From: Coffea arabica
Lineage: Eukaryota > Streptophyta > Magnoliopsida > Gentianales > Rubiaceae
Assembly: GCF_036785885.1 (NCBI RefSeq)
Contig: NC_092317.1
Coordinates: forward strand, 4,714,501 to 4,778,500
Length of the DNA stretch: 64,000 nucleotides
Direction: 5' to 3'
Part shown: piece by piece, positions 23,074-34,200 of the stretch
Layout: every line of letters starts with the position of its first letter
Position numbering within the stretch: the stretch's first letter is position 1
Translations under genes and position numbers: made by a program
Notes under the pieces: generated by a model
The model's input: only the letters and a program-made list of their open reading frames with translations
Database searches by the model: none
What the model was told of the DNA's origin: nothing

Positions 23074-24259
23074 TTATATAAGTTTAATAAGGGGCATACT
23101 ACAGATTCGATATGCTTGAGCTGTAGCATCAAATATCCAAGTAAGTCCTCTTTTGCATAGCTTGTCCATCTGTAATCAATGTTGGTTGCATTAATCACAG
23201 CAAGGAATGGCCGCCTGATTTTTTTTTAGAATCTGATAATGTTCATCATGGTTTTAAGCTCTCGACTTCTGAGAATTTTTGAGTTAATCTTTAGTTGGGC
23301 TCTCCTGGCCTGACGTTGACTGGCTAACTCTGGAATCAACCCTTAAAAATGTTCATTAAGGGCTAGGCTAATTCAAGAGACCTCAACATTTAAACCTACA
23401 CTACATTACCATGTAAGAATTTTGCATGTTCTCCTACTAGATATTAGAAGTGCTTATGGTTTTATGGTTCTTGTGCTGATATATTATGGTAAAGATCCTC
23501 CTTTCAGATTTGAATGTGTCTTTTCATGAGCTATTTACTTCTTTTTAGTGCAGTGCATTCCACTAGCATTTAGGTGTATTGTCTTTATTGTCATTCTGTG
23601 TAGCTTGCTTCTCATGTCTTGTGTTTGATTCTCTTTGCTTTTATTCCAGTCCTATAACTCATATGATTTTACACATCCAGAATTTTCAAAATGGTCGTGC
23701 CTTCAGGCTCCTTTAGAAGGGCATTGGTGAATATATTGCGTGCAAGTCAAAATAGATCTCTAAAGGCATATGACATCCTGAAAGTGTATTACATACATCT
23801 ATCATGCAGGTGCAAGCATCGAAATCAGAGTCCATGGAATAGCATTGGACTGTTCTTCGATGCAACAATAGAATGAGAGGTATTATTACCTTGAAAAGCA
23901 TGTGTTTTGTTGTGACAGCATTTTCTTTATCTCTGTGTGTGTGCCTGTGCAGTTTGCATATGTGTGTTCTCTTTCTCTGTGTTCTTAGATTTCTTGACTG
24001 GCAAATTACTTGGCAATATTGTTGAACCTGTAAACTTTTTGTCAATATTAAGTGTTGTCCATCCATGTGTACAGTCCACAATATTCTTATTAGTATATGT
24101 ACCAATTTGTCCATCAGCTTTGTAACAAGAAGAGGAATACAGAGTCAAATGATTTGAATGAAACAAAGAAGAACTTAAGGCCTGAAGTTTCATTAATGCA
24201 ATTAACATGATTTTATTTATGACAATGATGATGGTTCCATTGCTATCACTCTCTATATC
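23074..24259. other. Convergent intergenic region, PPR and RPL19 3' ends
   Basis: AT-rich sequence between two genes that point at each other, with no recognisable coding motif. A donor-like CCAAGTAAGT at about 23138 and acceptor-like tracts further on could mean that the PPR 3' UTR is spliced, but this cannot be shown here. Short open frames on both strands are unrelated to known families. Confidence 0.5.
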
Positions 24260-25098
24260 TCATTGTTTCTGGTCCATAGCAGCAGTTTTGCTGTGGGCTT
24301 TCCTGGCTCTTAACTGATTGTACAGTGAAGTTTCTCTGATTTTCTTGACCTTGAACTTGTGGATGTTCTCCATTAATACACGCTTATTCTTGAATTCATT
24401 TCCTTTGACTTTCAAGTACATGTCATGATATATGTGCCGATCGATTCTGTTGCATTCCCGGTACCTCTGTAGAAGGCGCCTTAATATCCTTGTCCTTCTC
24501 ATCCATAGTACTTTTGTCGCAAGTCTTGCTTCACGTGTTCCCTTCCTCTTTCCATATCCTGTATGCCTACCTTCTCTTTTTGCTTCCTTTCCTTCTCTAG
24601 CACGTGATCTTGAATGTACTTTTCTAGGCCTTTTGATAATAAAACCGTCTTTTATGAGCATTCTTATAACCATCCCTGCAAACAAATAGAATCCTTTTAG
24701 TAAAATATAATTTAGCAAACTGACGGACATACATAGCACTCATCCAGTTCAAAATGTTAGGAAGATATGAAGAAGTTAATTCAAACCATAGTAGCTTCAA
24801 TATCACAATTCTATTATCGGTATACCACAACTCCACGATTCTCTATCCCAGTACTATAAGGCTCTGATTGTATAATGATCTGTAAGTTCATTTTGGAATA
24901 CTATAACTGCAGATTACTGGGCAAGTGTGCGCTTGATTTTCTTGGAGAGTTGAATGAAGACATAGAGAGAGCATAGGATGACATACTAGAATTGGCAGTG
25001 GAGATGTCATTGGTCTCATTAGGGTCAAGCCAGACCTTTCCTCTTCCACACTTGAGAATGCTGGCTGCTAGCCTCTTCTGCAGCCTCAGCGACACCAT
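24260..25098 (-). CDS. RPL19: 60S ribosomal protein L19 (eL19), divergent and C-terminally short
   Basis: Two exons, 25098-24987 and 24675-24260, joined through a GTATGT...TTGCAG intron in the usual eL19 position (after ISTANS), give 175 residues. The start is [20 protein letters not shown], the canonical eL19 N-terminus that contacts rRNA. The core signatures [49 protein letters not shown] and FKNKRVLME are present. The protein differs from ordinary plant L19 in two ways. It ends at AAMDQKQ, about 30-40 residues earlier than the usual 205-215, so the Ala/Pro/Lys-rich tail is absent. It also has unusual changes such as [11 protein letters not shown], where plants normally have RQNIRKLVKDG. 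It could be an expressed paralogue or a decaying copy; the intact frame, intron and splice sites favour a gene. Confidence 0.88.
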
Positions 25099-26198
25099 TT
25101 CTGCCGGTTGATTGAAAAACTTTTGCTGCTCCTGTATGTTTGTTGCCAAGATCAGGGGCTATACAAAAGTAGATGAATGCTGTGGCTGAGGATATAATAA
25201 GCTTGTTTGCTGCTGGTTCTATGTAAAATCTTTTTGACTTAAATAAAAGCTTGCTGAGTATTCGTAGTTCTTTTATGATGGTTGTTCTTCTTTCGACCTT
25301 AAATAGATGTCAGAAAAGTATGCATGCTAATGTAAGTTTTAGGGGGTTAGGCATTTGGTGAAGCAAGCATCAAAGAATTGAACCACAATTGTTCTTGCTA
25401 GTTTTTCTTGGAAGCCAAGGAGGAATTTAATATTCTGGAGGACTTTTCAAAATTTGGTAGAATTCTTTAATGTTCTTTTTCTTGGGGCCAAAGGCATTGG
25501 AGGGCTTGAAAATGAGTAATCTAGACGGACATGATTCAGAAGATTGACCCATTTCTCATTGAACAGGGGTACGAAATAAGTCAGATTGATTTTTGTTTCC
25601 GTACTGCAGTTCTTTAATGTTCTTTTTAGTGATGTTTGTTTGCTTGACTGCAATTTTACATCCACGGTCTCCGAGACCAAAATTTGTAAAACACAGAAAG
25701 CTTATGAGCTTGCAGTCCATGGGCTAATACTAATGATATGAAGTTGGCATTGGGCAGGCTCGGCCTAGCTAATGGCAAAGCCCAAAGTTGCACTCATATC
25801 ATATCAAAATTGGGCTCTACTAGGCAAGTCATCAAAGTTGGGCTGTAGGCAGGATCCAGCCACGCCCTTCCCCTGCGGTGGCATTGTGCATTTCCTCCCC
25901 ATCCTGCTGGCGGGTTCAAGCCTCCTTGGGGGTTTGGCCACTGCCTTTCTCCGTGGTGGCATCATGGACTTGCTCCTCCACCGAGCTGGTAAAGGGTCGG
26001 GATCGAAGCCTCCTCCGTGGCCATAGCTTACTTGCCTCCTGCTATACTCACGACTGTACTTCAGTGGTTGCACGCATTTCTTCCATTCCACCTTTCTCTC
26101 CACCCGGTACTACTCCTGGTGATCACAAGAGCCCTCCCACTCCTCCGGCTTTGGAGGGTTCTATTAACAATTCAACCTTTCTTGAAAGGCATGCGGAA
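25099..26198. other. Intergenic region with a GC-richer block of unknown origin
   Basis: 25099-25740 is RPL19 upstream sequence and unremarkable AT-rich DNA. 25840-26170 is clearly richer in G and C (runs of CCTCC, CCGTGG, GGCGGG) and has overlapping open frames on both strands, with Pro/Ser-rich translations. I recognise no family. It may be a decayed piece of a retroelement or captured gene, and the SINE downstream sits at its edge. Confidence 0.4.
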
Positions 26199-26214
26199 TC
26201 CTTAAATTGTACTT

Positions 26215-26450
26215 TTTTTTTGTCAGCTACGATACATTTGTATAACCTACTCTATCCTAATCTAGGGGAGGGGGAGCCTAAAGAGACTGTTATAGGGGCT
26301 AGTGGGTATACAAACCCAACTAGACCAAGGGAGTGTTATGGCACAACCCTTAGATTTTTTTCGCTGCTGGTGAGGTTTGAACCCTAGCCAACAGCCCAAG
26401 GAGGGACTTAAGTCCCTTCCTGGTGGCCACTGAGCCATTGGCCCAGTGGT
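26215..26450 (-). mobile_element. tRNA-derived SINE with 16-bp target-site duplication
   Basis: Read on the minus strand, the element starts near 26450 with GGAACCACTGGGCCAATGGC. It has an RNA polymerase III A box (TGGCTCAGTGG, about 26427-26437) and a B box (GGTTCAAACC, about 26370-26379), and it ends in a short A-run at 26215-26221. The flanks carry the exact 16-bp repeat TCCTTAAATTGTACTT at 26199-26214 and 26451-26466. A and B boxes, an A tail and a long target duplication are the complete signature of a plant SINE. It has no coding capacity. Confidence 0.9.
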
Positions 26451-26466
26451 TCCTTAAATTGTACTT

Positions 26467-27027
26467 GCCCACCCAAAAAAGAAAAACAAGCAAATAATCA
26501 TCACCTTGCCTTTGTAAATTTGTTCACTTTTTGTCTCAAATATTTTTATATTTTTTGTAAATATATTTTTTAATTATCTTTTTATATCACATATATTATA
26601 TTACATGTTTATAACATATTTTTTTGCAAAAATTTTTAAAAATAGCAATTTAAATTGGTTCTAAATTCTTGAGGATTTGACCTATTGATTTTTGTTTTTA
26701 TCAAGTAATTAGATTTTTTACTAGCTGTCTCACATTTAAATGTACAACTAGTTCGTTATGTTTGATGACTCTGAAAGACCGAAAACATCCTTAATCGATT
26801 GTACCAAAATAAATAAATAAGGAAAATGGATAACTATCCGTAACGCACGTAATCTTTATCCGAGATTAGTACGAGAATAATGACGTCATTAAGACAACGG
26901 AACCCGATTCTTCTGCACTTTTATAAACACGTACTACTACGTCTGCAATTGTCACCCACCGTACGCACTTAGAAGTCATCCAATCTCAACTGGACAACTC
27001 AATTCATCTTCATCAGAAGCTGCTGAA
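26467..27027 (+). other. Upstream region of the mutarotase gene
   Basis: 26470-26700 is extremely AT-rich. Nearer the gene, the sequence has a bZIP-type palindrome (26879-26890) and a possible TATA-like TTTATAAAC at about 26920, roughly 105 bases before the ATG at 27028. Confidence 0.5.
26879..26890. promoter_or_regulatory. Palindromic TGACGTCA bZIP site in the mutarotase promoter
   Basis: AATGACGTCATT is a perfect 12-bp palindrome around TGACGTCA, an ACGT-core site bound by TGA/bZIP factors. It lies about 140 bases before the start codon of the mutarotase gene and about 30 bases upstream of a TATA-like sequence. That position suits an activating element. Binding is inferred from the motif only. 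Confidence 0.55.
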
Positions 27028-29439
27028 ATGGCAGAACCAAAGCTCTTTGAACTCAACAATGGCACCATCCAACTCAAGGTCTCCAATCTTGGCTGTACCA
27101 TCACCTCATTGTCTGTCCCTGATAAAAATGGTACTTCTAGTGATTGTACCTTTTCTTTTCTTTTTTAGTTTTCTACTTATTTTAGCTGTTTTGATCGAAT
27201 CCAATTATTTTGATCAATTTGACTCTGTTACTAATGCTGTGGGTCTTTTTCTTTATAATGGATTTGTGAAGGAAAATTGGGCGATGTTGTTCTTGGATTT
27301 GACGCACTTGAGCCGTATCTGGTGAGTTTCTAGCTGTTATTATTTGCTAATTTGTGCTTCAAACGCTTCTGTGGCTTTTCTTGGTATTGGATTTTGATCA
27401 GAATTTGGTCTAGGGATTTGTTGGTTTTAGGTGAATTGGAAGGACCCTTTTGGTTTTTGTTTTGGTTGGTTTGTTCAGTTTTGATCGCAGGTAACTGGGA
27501 TTTTGATTATTCTATGTCTGTGCATGCTTCAGAAAGGGGCTGCACCTTATTTTGGCTGCATTGTTGGCCGGGTTGCAAACAGGATTAAAGATGGCAAATT
27601 TACACTCGATGGTGCTCACTACTCCTTGCCCATCAACAAGCCTCCAAACAGTCTCCATGGTAACAACACAATCACTTCTTGTTGAAATCTTTATCCATTA
27701 GTATGACTCTGATAGAGGAACACCGGATCTTATGATTGCTGAACTAGAGGAAATTGTGTTTTAAAACTATATTCATGAAATGGAAGTTTTACTTTCAAAG
27801 AGTATATTGCCCCCTTCGGCCTCCAAACTCGCTGTCTGTTTCAACGATCGAGATGCCATGATATGAGTTGTGACTGCACATATTGTTTTACTACATTGGA
27901 ACTTTTTCGTTGATTGAGTCTGCATGGTTTGCTTGCGAGGACTTAGAAGATACTGATGATATGAATGGGAGTCAGAAACATCAAATCTTTTCAGCATATT
28001 GCTGTGAAACACATGCATCAGTTTTGATGGCTTTTACCTGTTTAGACTTTTGTACTTTACAGCAAATCATGTGGATGACTGTGGCTCTTTTGAGGGGATC
28101 ATGCTTCAGCTCAATTCTCTACTCATATCTATCCTTCATTCTACCTCATTTAAATGTAATAGTAACTACCGCGACTGTTCTCAAAATTTACTGATGGACT
28201 TCTTTTCTGGATTTCACCTTTGCCATAGTCAGCAACGAATTCAGTAGCTGCAAATGATAATTGGCTCCTGAAGTATTACGTTGTTTCTTATCTTTGGGTA
28301 GTCCAACAGTTGTCCTTATGACCTGTAAGCTTTTTTCTCCTGTGTAGTACTCTTAAAAATGGATTTGTGATTTTGAGCTGTTAGATGCATAGGGCATAAC
28401 TGCTCCTTGTGATAGAAATTTCACAATTTCTGCTGCATGAGTGAAATTTGCAATTATCCGCTTCATGTCTCATTTTTTTTTTCTTTGTACTTGTTTGGAC
28501 ATTTTGATCATTTTTAAGCCTCTGCTTTTATCTATAGATCTCATGATTCATCCTCACATTCCCAGTGTTTGATTTACATATTATTGTATCAAGAATATGA
28601 TCAGTTTACCTCTATTTTTTTTGTCAATTTTTCAAGGTGGGCATAAGGGATATGACAAGGTTGTGTGGGAAGTAGTGGAACACAAGCAAGGCAATAAACC
28701 ATCAATCACATTCAAATACTATAGCCGTGATGGGGAGGAAGGTACTCTCTCTCTCTCTCTCTCTCATATGGTGGATGCAAAGCTGCAAGTAATTCTTCTT
28801 TTTCTCTTGGAAATAGGTTATCCAGGGGAATTAGCTGTAACTGCAACTTACACACTCACCTCAGCAACAACATTGAGGCTAGACATGGAAGCTGTGCCTC
28901 AAAACAAACCAACCCCAGTGAGTTTAGCTCAACATACCTATTGGAACTTAGGAGGCCACAACTCAGGAAACGTTCTTGATCATACTATTCAGATATTGGC
29001 AAAGCATGTTACTCCTGTGGATCAGAATACAATCCCAACAGGAGAAATCATGCCGGTTAAAGATACTCCTTTTGACTTCACCACTGAGCAGAAAATTGGT
29101 AGTCGTATCCACGAGGTTGGCATAGGCTATGACCACAACTATGTGCTTGATTGTGAAGATGAGCAATGGGGGCTGAAGCATGCGGTGAAATTGAAGGATC
29201 CAGTGAGTTCAAGAGTTCTGAACTTATGGACAAATGCTCCTGGTATGCAGTTTTATACAGCCAACTACGTACATGGAATTGTTGGTAAAGGAGGTGCTCA
29301 GTATGACAAACATTCTGGGGTTTGTTTGGAAACACAGGGATTTCCGAATGCGATCAATCAACCAGATTTCCCTTCTATTGTTGTTCGACCGGGAGAGAAG
29401 TATGAACACAGCATGCTGTTTGAGTTTTCAGTTGAGTAA
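27028..29439 (+). CDS. Galactose mutarotase (aldose 1-epimerase)
   Basis: Five exons (27028-27130, 27272-27321, 27533-27659, 28637-28741, 28817-29439) join in frame to 335 residues, the normal length of a plant aldose 1-epimerase. The enzyme interconverts alpha and beta anomers of galactose, glucose and other aldoses. Visible signatures: MAEPKLFELNNG with the beta-sandwich start, APYFGCIVGRVANRI, NSLHGGHKGYDKVVWEV (substrate-binding His), LAQHTYWNLGGHNSG (the family's catalytic His), YDHNYVLD, and VCLETQGFPNAINQPDFP (the family's catalytic Glu). There is no signal or transit peptide, so it is probably cytosolic. The nearest relative I recall is At3g17940. The last intron (28742-28816) is only 75 nt, a multiple of three, and contains no stop codon in the reading frame. 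Confidence 0.94.
28745..28765 (+). repeat. CT dinucleotide run at an intron start
   Basis: About ten CT units immediately follow the GTA donor of the last mutarotase intron. The run is long enough to vary in length between individuals. A change that is not a multiple of three would close the open frame of the retained intron. Confidence 0.9.
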
Positions 29440-30665
29440 AGATGTTGAAGAAATTTAGAGAAGCAAATGCTAATAATAAAGTCCGACTTTGTATGCAAAA
29501 GATGATTGTTTTACCTTTAATCAGAACTTCGATGAATATACATCTTGAAGTGTGAACTGCATTATGGATGATTTTATGGGCCTTGTTAACATGTATCTAA
29601 TTATCTATGCATCTTTTCTTTCCGCCTCAAATGTTTTATTCTGTTTGTTTTTGGTCTGCATCTTCGTCAATGTTTGATTTATGCATGATGACTCCCCCAG
29701 CTACCCCAACCTCGACGGATGTGGCTGAGTCTAGTGTATGGTTGAGCTCTCGCTATCTTGATGGGTTCTTTTCTTCAAAGACAAACACATGAAGGATCTG
29801 ATATTGTGAAGGGTGATGTTGCATGAAGAAAATTAAATCTGGCATTGATCAATCTAAGAAAAATAAATCATTTTTGGGAAGTGGTGACACATACATCATT
29901 GTGTCATTTTATATTGTGGAATCTGTACATTTGCGTCTCGTGTGAAGTCCTCCTCGGATTGATTTAGCCTGATTCTTCCCTTTTTTTCTACCAGGGTCAC
30001 GTATCTTAGGCTCCATGGCAAGTTAAAATTGATTCCTTTGCTTGAAGTTTCAAGCCAAGCCAATGCTCCAGAAAGAACTCCCGAAGGGATGAAAGATAAA
30101 AAGGTTTTAAGTTTATTAATATCCAAGACTCTAGTACATAAGTTAAATTTGGAATTCCAACTAAAAACTCGTTATAAACTGTACCCCGATAGCTAACAGC
30201 AATACAAGAAGCTGATCCTATAATACATATTTACAAATCTTCCAGAAACAGTTGAACAGGAACTGAAAGAGATAAAGCATCATATTTGAAGACTTTCCGG
30301 CCATTGTACTGTGCTTTTGCTACATGGTCGTAGATCTGGCATCTCAGAGATCCTAATCAATGAATATGGGTCATTTCAACTAGGTCAAAAAGTAGTTACA
30401 TGAACAAACTTTTTGAACCAATTGACAGCTCGAGTTGGAGATATTCTTCTCTTCCAAGTTGTTGCAAGAACATATTGACATACTGCCAAGCGTTGCTCAT
30501 AAGGTGTAAATGGCTATACCCGAAGCACAAAAGGAGTCCGAATATAGAGAATCAGAGCCGATAGTACAGATTTGCTGATCACACTACTGAAAACTGAAAC
30601 TAAGTACAACTACTTAAAGATTACAGTGACAATGCCAAAGAATTAGAGAGTTACCTCCAATCATC
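29440..30665. other. Convergent intergenic region, mutarotase and VPS26C 3' ends
   Basis: Probably the two 3' UTRs plus spacer. An AATAATAAAG polyadenylation-like signal lies at about 29471, shortly after the mutarotase stop. I see no further gene, RNA or repeat. Confidence 0.5.
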
Positions 30666-33600
30666 TTACTTTTTGCGCACCAGTTCCAGAGGCACACTTT
30701 CCATAGCCATCTAAATCCCAATGACAATTTTGTTTAGATACGTACAGCAGGAAGGTCCAAGTACAAAATTAGACAAATTATGCTTACATATGATCTGGGA
30801 GTTTTTGGATCATATTTTGGATGTTTCTTGGTTTGCTCTGATTTAAAAGTAATGACGATGGTAGTTTTGAACTCTATTGAGAATGGACTGCACCCAAACA
30901 ATTCGTAAGTGGAAATTCTTCAACTGCTCAATCGTATGGAACATCAACAATACAAATAGATAAATCAAAAGCACATCACTCCAAAGAAGACTGAAAAGTA
31001 TGAATGCCCCCCCGCTCTGATGTGTGATTTTATATTACTTAAAAAAAATCCCATAAGAAGATTTCAATTACCTTATCCTACATTTGCAGTACTAATGTGA
31101 ACTTAACCAACAGATTTATACCAAAAACTAAAGTAATACATCCAACTGAATAAGAATATAATTGAGAATCCAACCTAATAAATAAAAGGTTTTGTCACAT
31201 TACAATGAGGAATCTAAACCTGACCAAAGGCTTGTAACTATATTCTGACAAACTTGAAGCAGATAAACATCTTTAAGACTAAGTTTTCCAATCAGATTGA
31301 AGGTAGCCCCAATATGTGGCTAGAACTGTGGCCTGTCAGCTTCCTCTGTCAGTTATACAGACTGACAACTGATCTAAACTAATTATACTAAATGATTGTG
31401 ACCAAAACATTTGAATGAGCACCTACTCATAATCCTGTCTTACCTCTGTGAAAGTAAACAATAATATGAATGCTTTTTTTCAAAGCTAAAGCAGGTAAGC
31501 ACTCATATGGCCTAGTTTACAATACCCAGTGTTTCAGAAACTTTTGTGTTAACAGAAAAAGAAGTCAAAACAACATCTACATCTAATCATATACGCACCC
31601 TGCGAAAATTGTTGGACAAGTCAAAAGGCGTGGAAGAATGACATATATGGGTAAGGTCAAGCCACGACAGACATCTCCATCTGCTATCTGATGCAAGATT
31701 CTGGCAGAAAATCAATGAAACGATGCAAATAGAGATTCTGAAGTTCAACAAAGGAAGGTTCTTGCCTGTGTTGTCTGAATAGAAGTGGTTTCAGTTGCTA
31801 TTTTGTCGCCAATCAAAATTGACTCCACGCGAAATAAGTGGATGTCAATTGATTGAATAGGGATTCCAGATGCTTCAACTGTTAACTCACCAATAAGTGG
31901 ATCTAAGACCGAACACTGAGAACATACTTTGCCACTTATCCTGAAACCACCTGCAATAGTAATTCCATAGTTTATTAAAGCAAAGAAATCAATTTTAATC
32001 TTACAATAAGCAATTCTGATACTACTAGACATTAAAAATTATAGAAAGATGGATGAAAAAGAGGAAAGCCTTCAAAGATGTGGTGTCAACCACGTCAAAT
32101 TCTATCCAATTTGCAACTCCAGACATCTCTAGAATAGGATACTCTCAAGCTTACATCATACAGAGATAGGAATGCATTCTTCTACCTTTTGGAGTTGCTA
32201 CATATACTTGCAGCAAATATATTGTCAGGACACGAACGAAAACCTCTATGATCTCTCCAAGATAGAAAATACCTAGCTTCTTTGGCTACGTTACAATCCT
32301 CAATTGTCTCTGCCCACTTTTATTTGTGAATCAATAATCAACAATGTCTTATGATCAAAATTGTGGATCTTTTAGAAGTTATACCAGAAAGCCTTTCCTG
32401 CATAAAGGAAATTATAAAGAAAAGAGGAACAGATGATGCATCTGTGTGTGTGTGTGTGTGTGTCCATAAAAGTGCCCCAGGATGTTGTTCTGAAAACACC
32501 AAAATATAATGAAACATGAAATGACTAAATTTTACGTCAAAATGCAAATATTGTACACAAAGCTCTAAGTTGACATCAAGAACTAATTACTTTCTAATTT
32601 TGACAATTGACTTCAAATAGAAATCTAAAATTGAAAACCAAAAGTGTGGAAGGCAGGAGAACGGAGAATAACCTGATTTCAGCTCAGGAAGTAAAGGGTG
32701 TTTTTGAGTGTCCTGAGTGATGTAAAAGAACACCATTTCAGGAGATATAGGCTCCTGTGGAAGACTGTCTGAAAAGTAGGAGAGACAATGGAGCAAGCTT
32801 AGTGATATTTTGTGGAAAAGACTATAAAAGACCACATAGACATTTGAAGCCACACCTTTTTCACTTTCAATTATGAATTCCACTGCAGTGGACAAAGATT
32901 TATGAAGGTACCCTCTTGCAACTTCTGCAGTTACCAGATACTATGATGGAATTCAGTAGACACCAAACAATATGAATAATCAAATGAATATTAAATTTAA
33001 AGCTGCCAAGAAGTAAGTGCATACCTGAATACTAATATCGGTTCCATGAAAAGTTTCATAAAATTTCTCCATATCGTCTTTTCCTCTTTCTTTCAGGATC
33101 ACAGAAAATGGTATCTAAAATAGCAGGGTAAAGAAAAAAGATTCAACTTATTATTTCCTAACACATAATTCTGCATACTGCTTAGACAAGTAGACAAAAA
33201 ATTCGCAGTTGATACCAAGATGCAAAAATCAAGAATGAGCAAACAAACCCTTGGGAGTGCACAAAAAACATACCTCTGTGACACCTGAAGCAATCCTTCC
33301 AGAAGGCTGGACTGTAACAGTCCTATTCCTGATATGGAAAACAGATATTATGGCATTAAAAAAATGCAATGAACAAGGACCACCAATAACAAGATTGGTT
33401 TATCAACATTCATTAAAAGCTCAGCATACATAGTTCTAAGGGAAACATAAACCGGTAAACATTTTGAATCTACGGATTTAGGAGGCTCAATATTGTTAAT
33501 TCTGTGTCAAATGTCCAATCTTTATTCGAGGAAATGATAATTATATCACAAGAAACATGAATTATCACAAGAAACATGAAAGGACAGCCTTGATACAACC

Positions 33601-34200
33601 CTTCCAACACGTGAAACTAGAAAATCAACTGAAATGCAGACAAAATTTCCTTAAGCCATATTATCAATCTTAAGCTGTGAATAAGAGTATTGAGTAATTA
33701 ACGAGCTTCAATTACTGAAAACGATTAATGAAACAAGGAAAGAGCTGAGGGATTTCGTACACAATGGGGATAGGCTTGACGACACCGTAGAAGGACTCAA
33801 TCACCCCAGCTGTTCCTCCACGAACCTACAAAACTTAAATTTTTTTTCTTTTTGAGATTTAAAATGCGGCAATAGGAATGTATTAAAAATATCAACTGGA
33901 GTTTAAGAAGCAGAAGAAGAAAAAGAGAAGAGGGGACGAGAATTGCCTGCAAGTTGACAGAGCCATTGATAGTGAGGCGAATTCCTTGGTGGGAGATGGA
34001 AGATGACAGGTTTGCTATGATTTTGCCTTCCAGAGATTCCTACAAGTCATAATAGAGTTCAACTCAAAAAGAAAAATAAATTTGTTGATTAAATGGGCAT
34101 TCAAAAAGAGATTTTTTTCCAGTTGTGAGTGACACTGTTTATTGCATACATTGGGCCGGTAGATGCGATTTGATCGGGAAAGTTTAATCTCAATTGACAT
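30666..34200 (-). CDS. VPS26C: VPS26C (DSCR3 homologue), retriever/retromer-like subunit
   Basis: Eleven exons on the minus strand: 34200-34150, 34039-33947, 33825-33761, 33328-33274, 33114-33025, 32940-32856, 32768-32673, 31950-31766, 31687-31599, 30887-30788, 30710-30666. They join in frame to 317 residues. The protein belongs to the arrestin-fold VPS26 family. Motifs: MSIEIKLSRSNRIYRP, ISHQGIRLTINGSVNLQ, AGVIESFYGVVKPIPIV, FYETFHGTDISIQY, FYITQDTQKHPLLPELKSG, GELTVEASGIPIQSIDIHL, IADGDVCRGLTLPIY, and the C-terminus ESVPLELVRKK. It is the counterpart of Arabidopsis At1g48550. VPS26C works with VPS35L and VPS29 in retriever-type endosomal cargo recycling, and in plants it is linked to root-hair growth. 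The ATG at 34200 is preceded in frame by GCG and GTG; I take the ATG as the start. Two of its ten introns start with GC. Confidence 0.95.
32443..32462 (+). repeat. TG dinucleotide microsatellite
   Basis: Ten TG units inside an intron of VPS26C, between the exons at 31950 and 32673. Confidence 0.9.
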
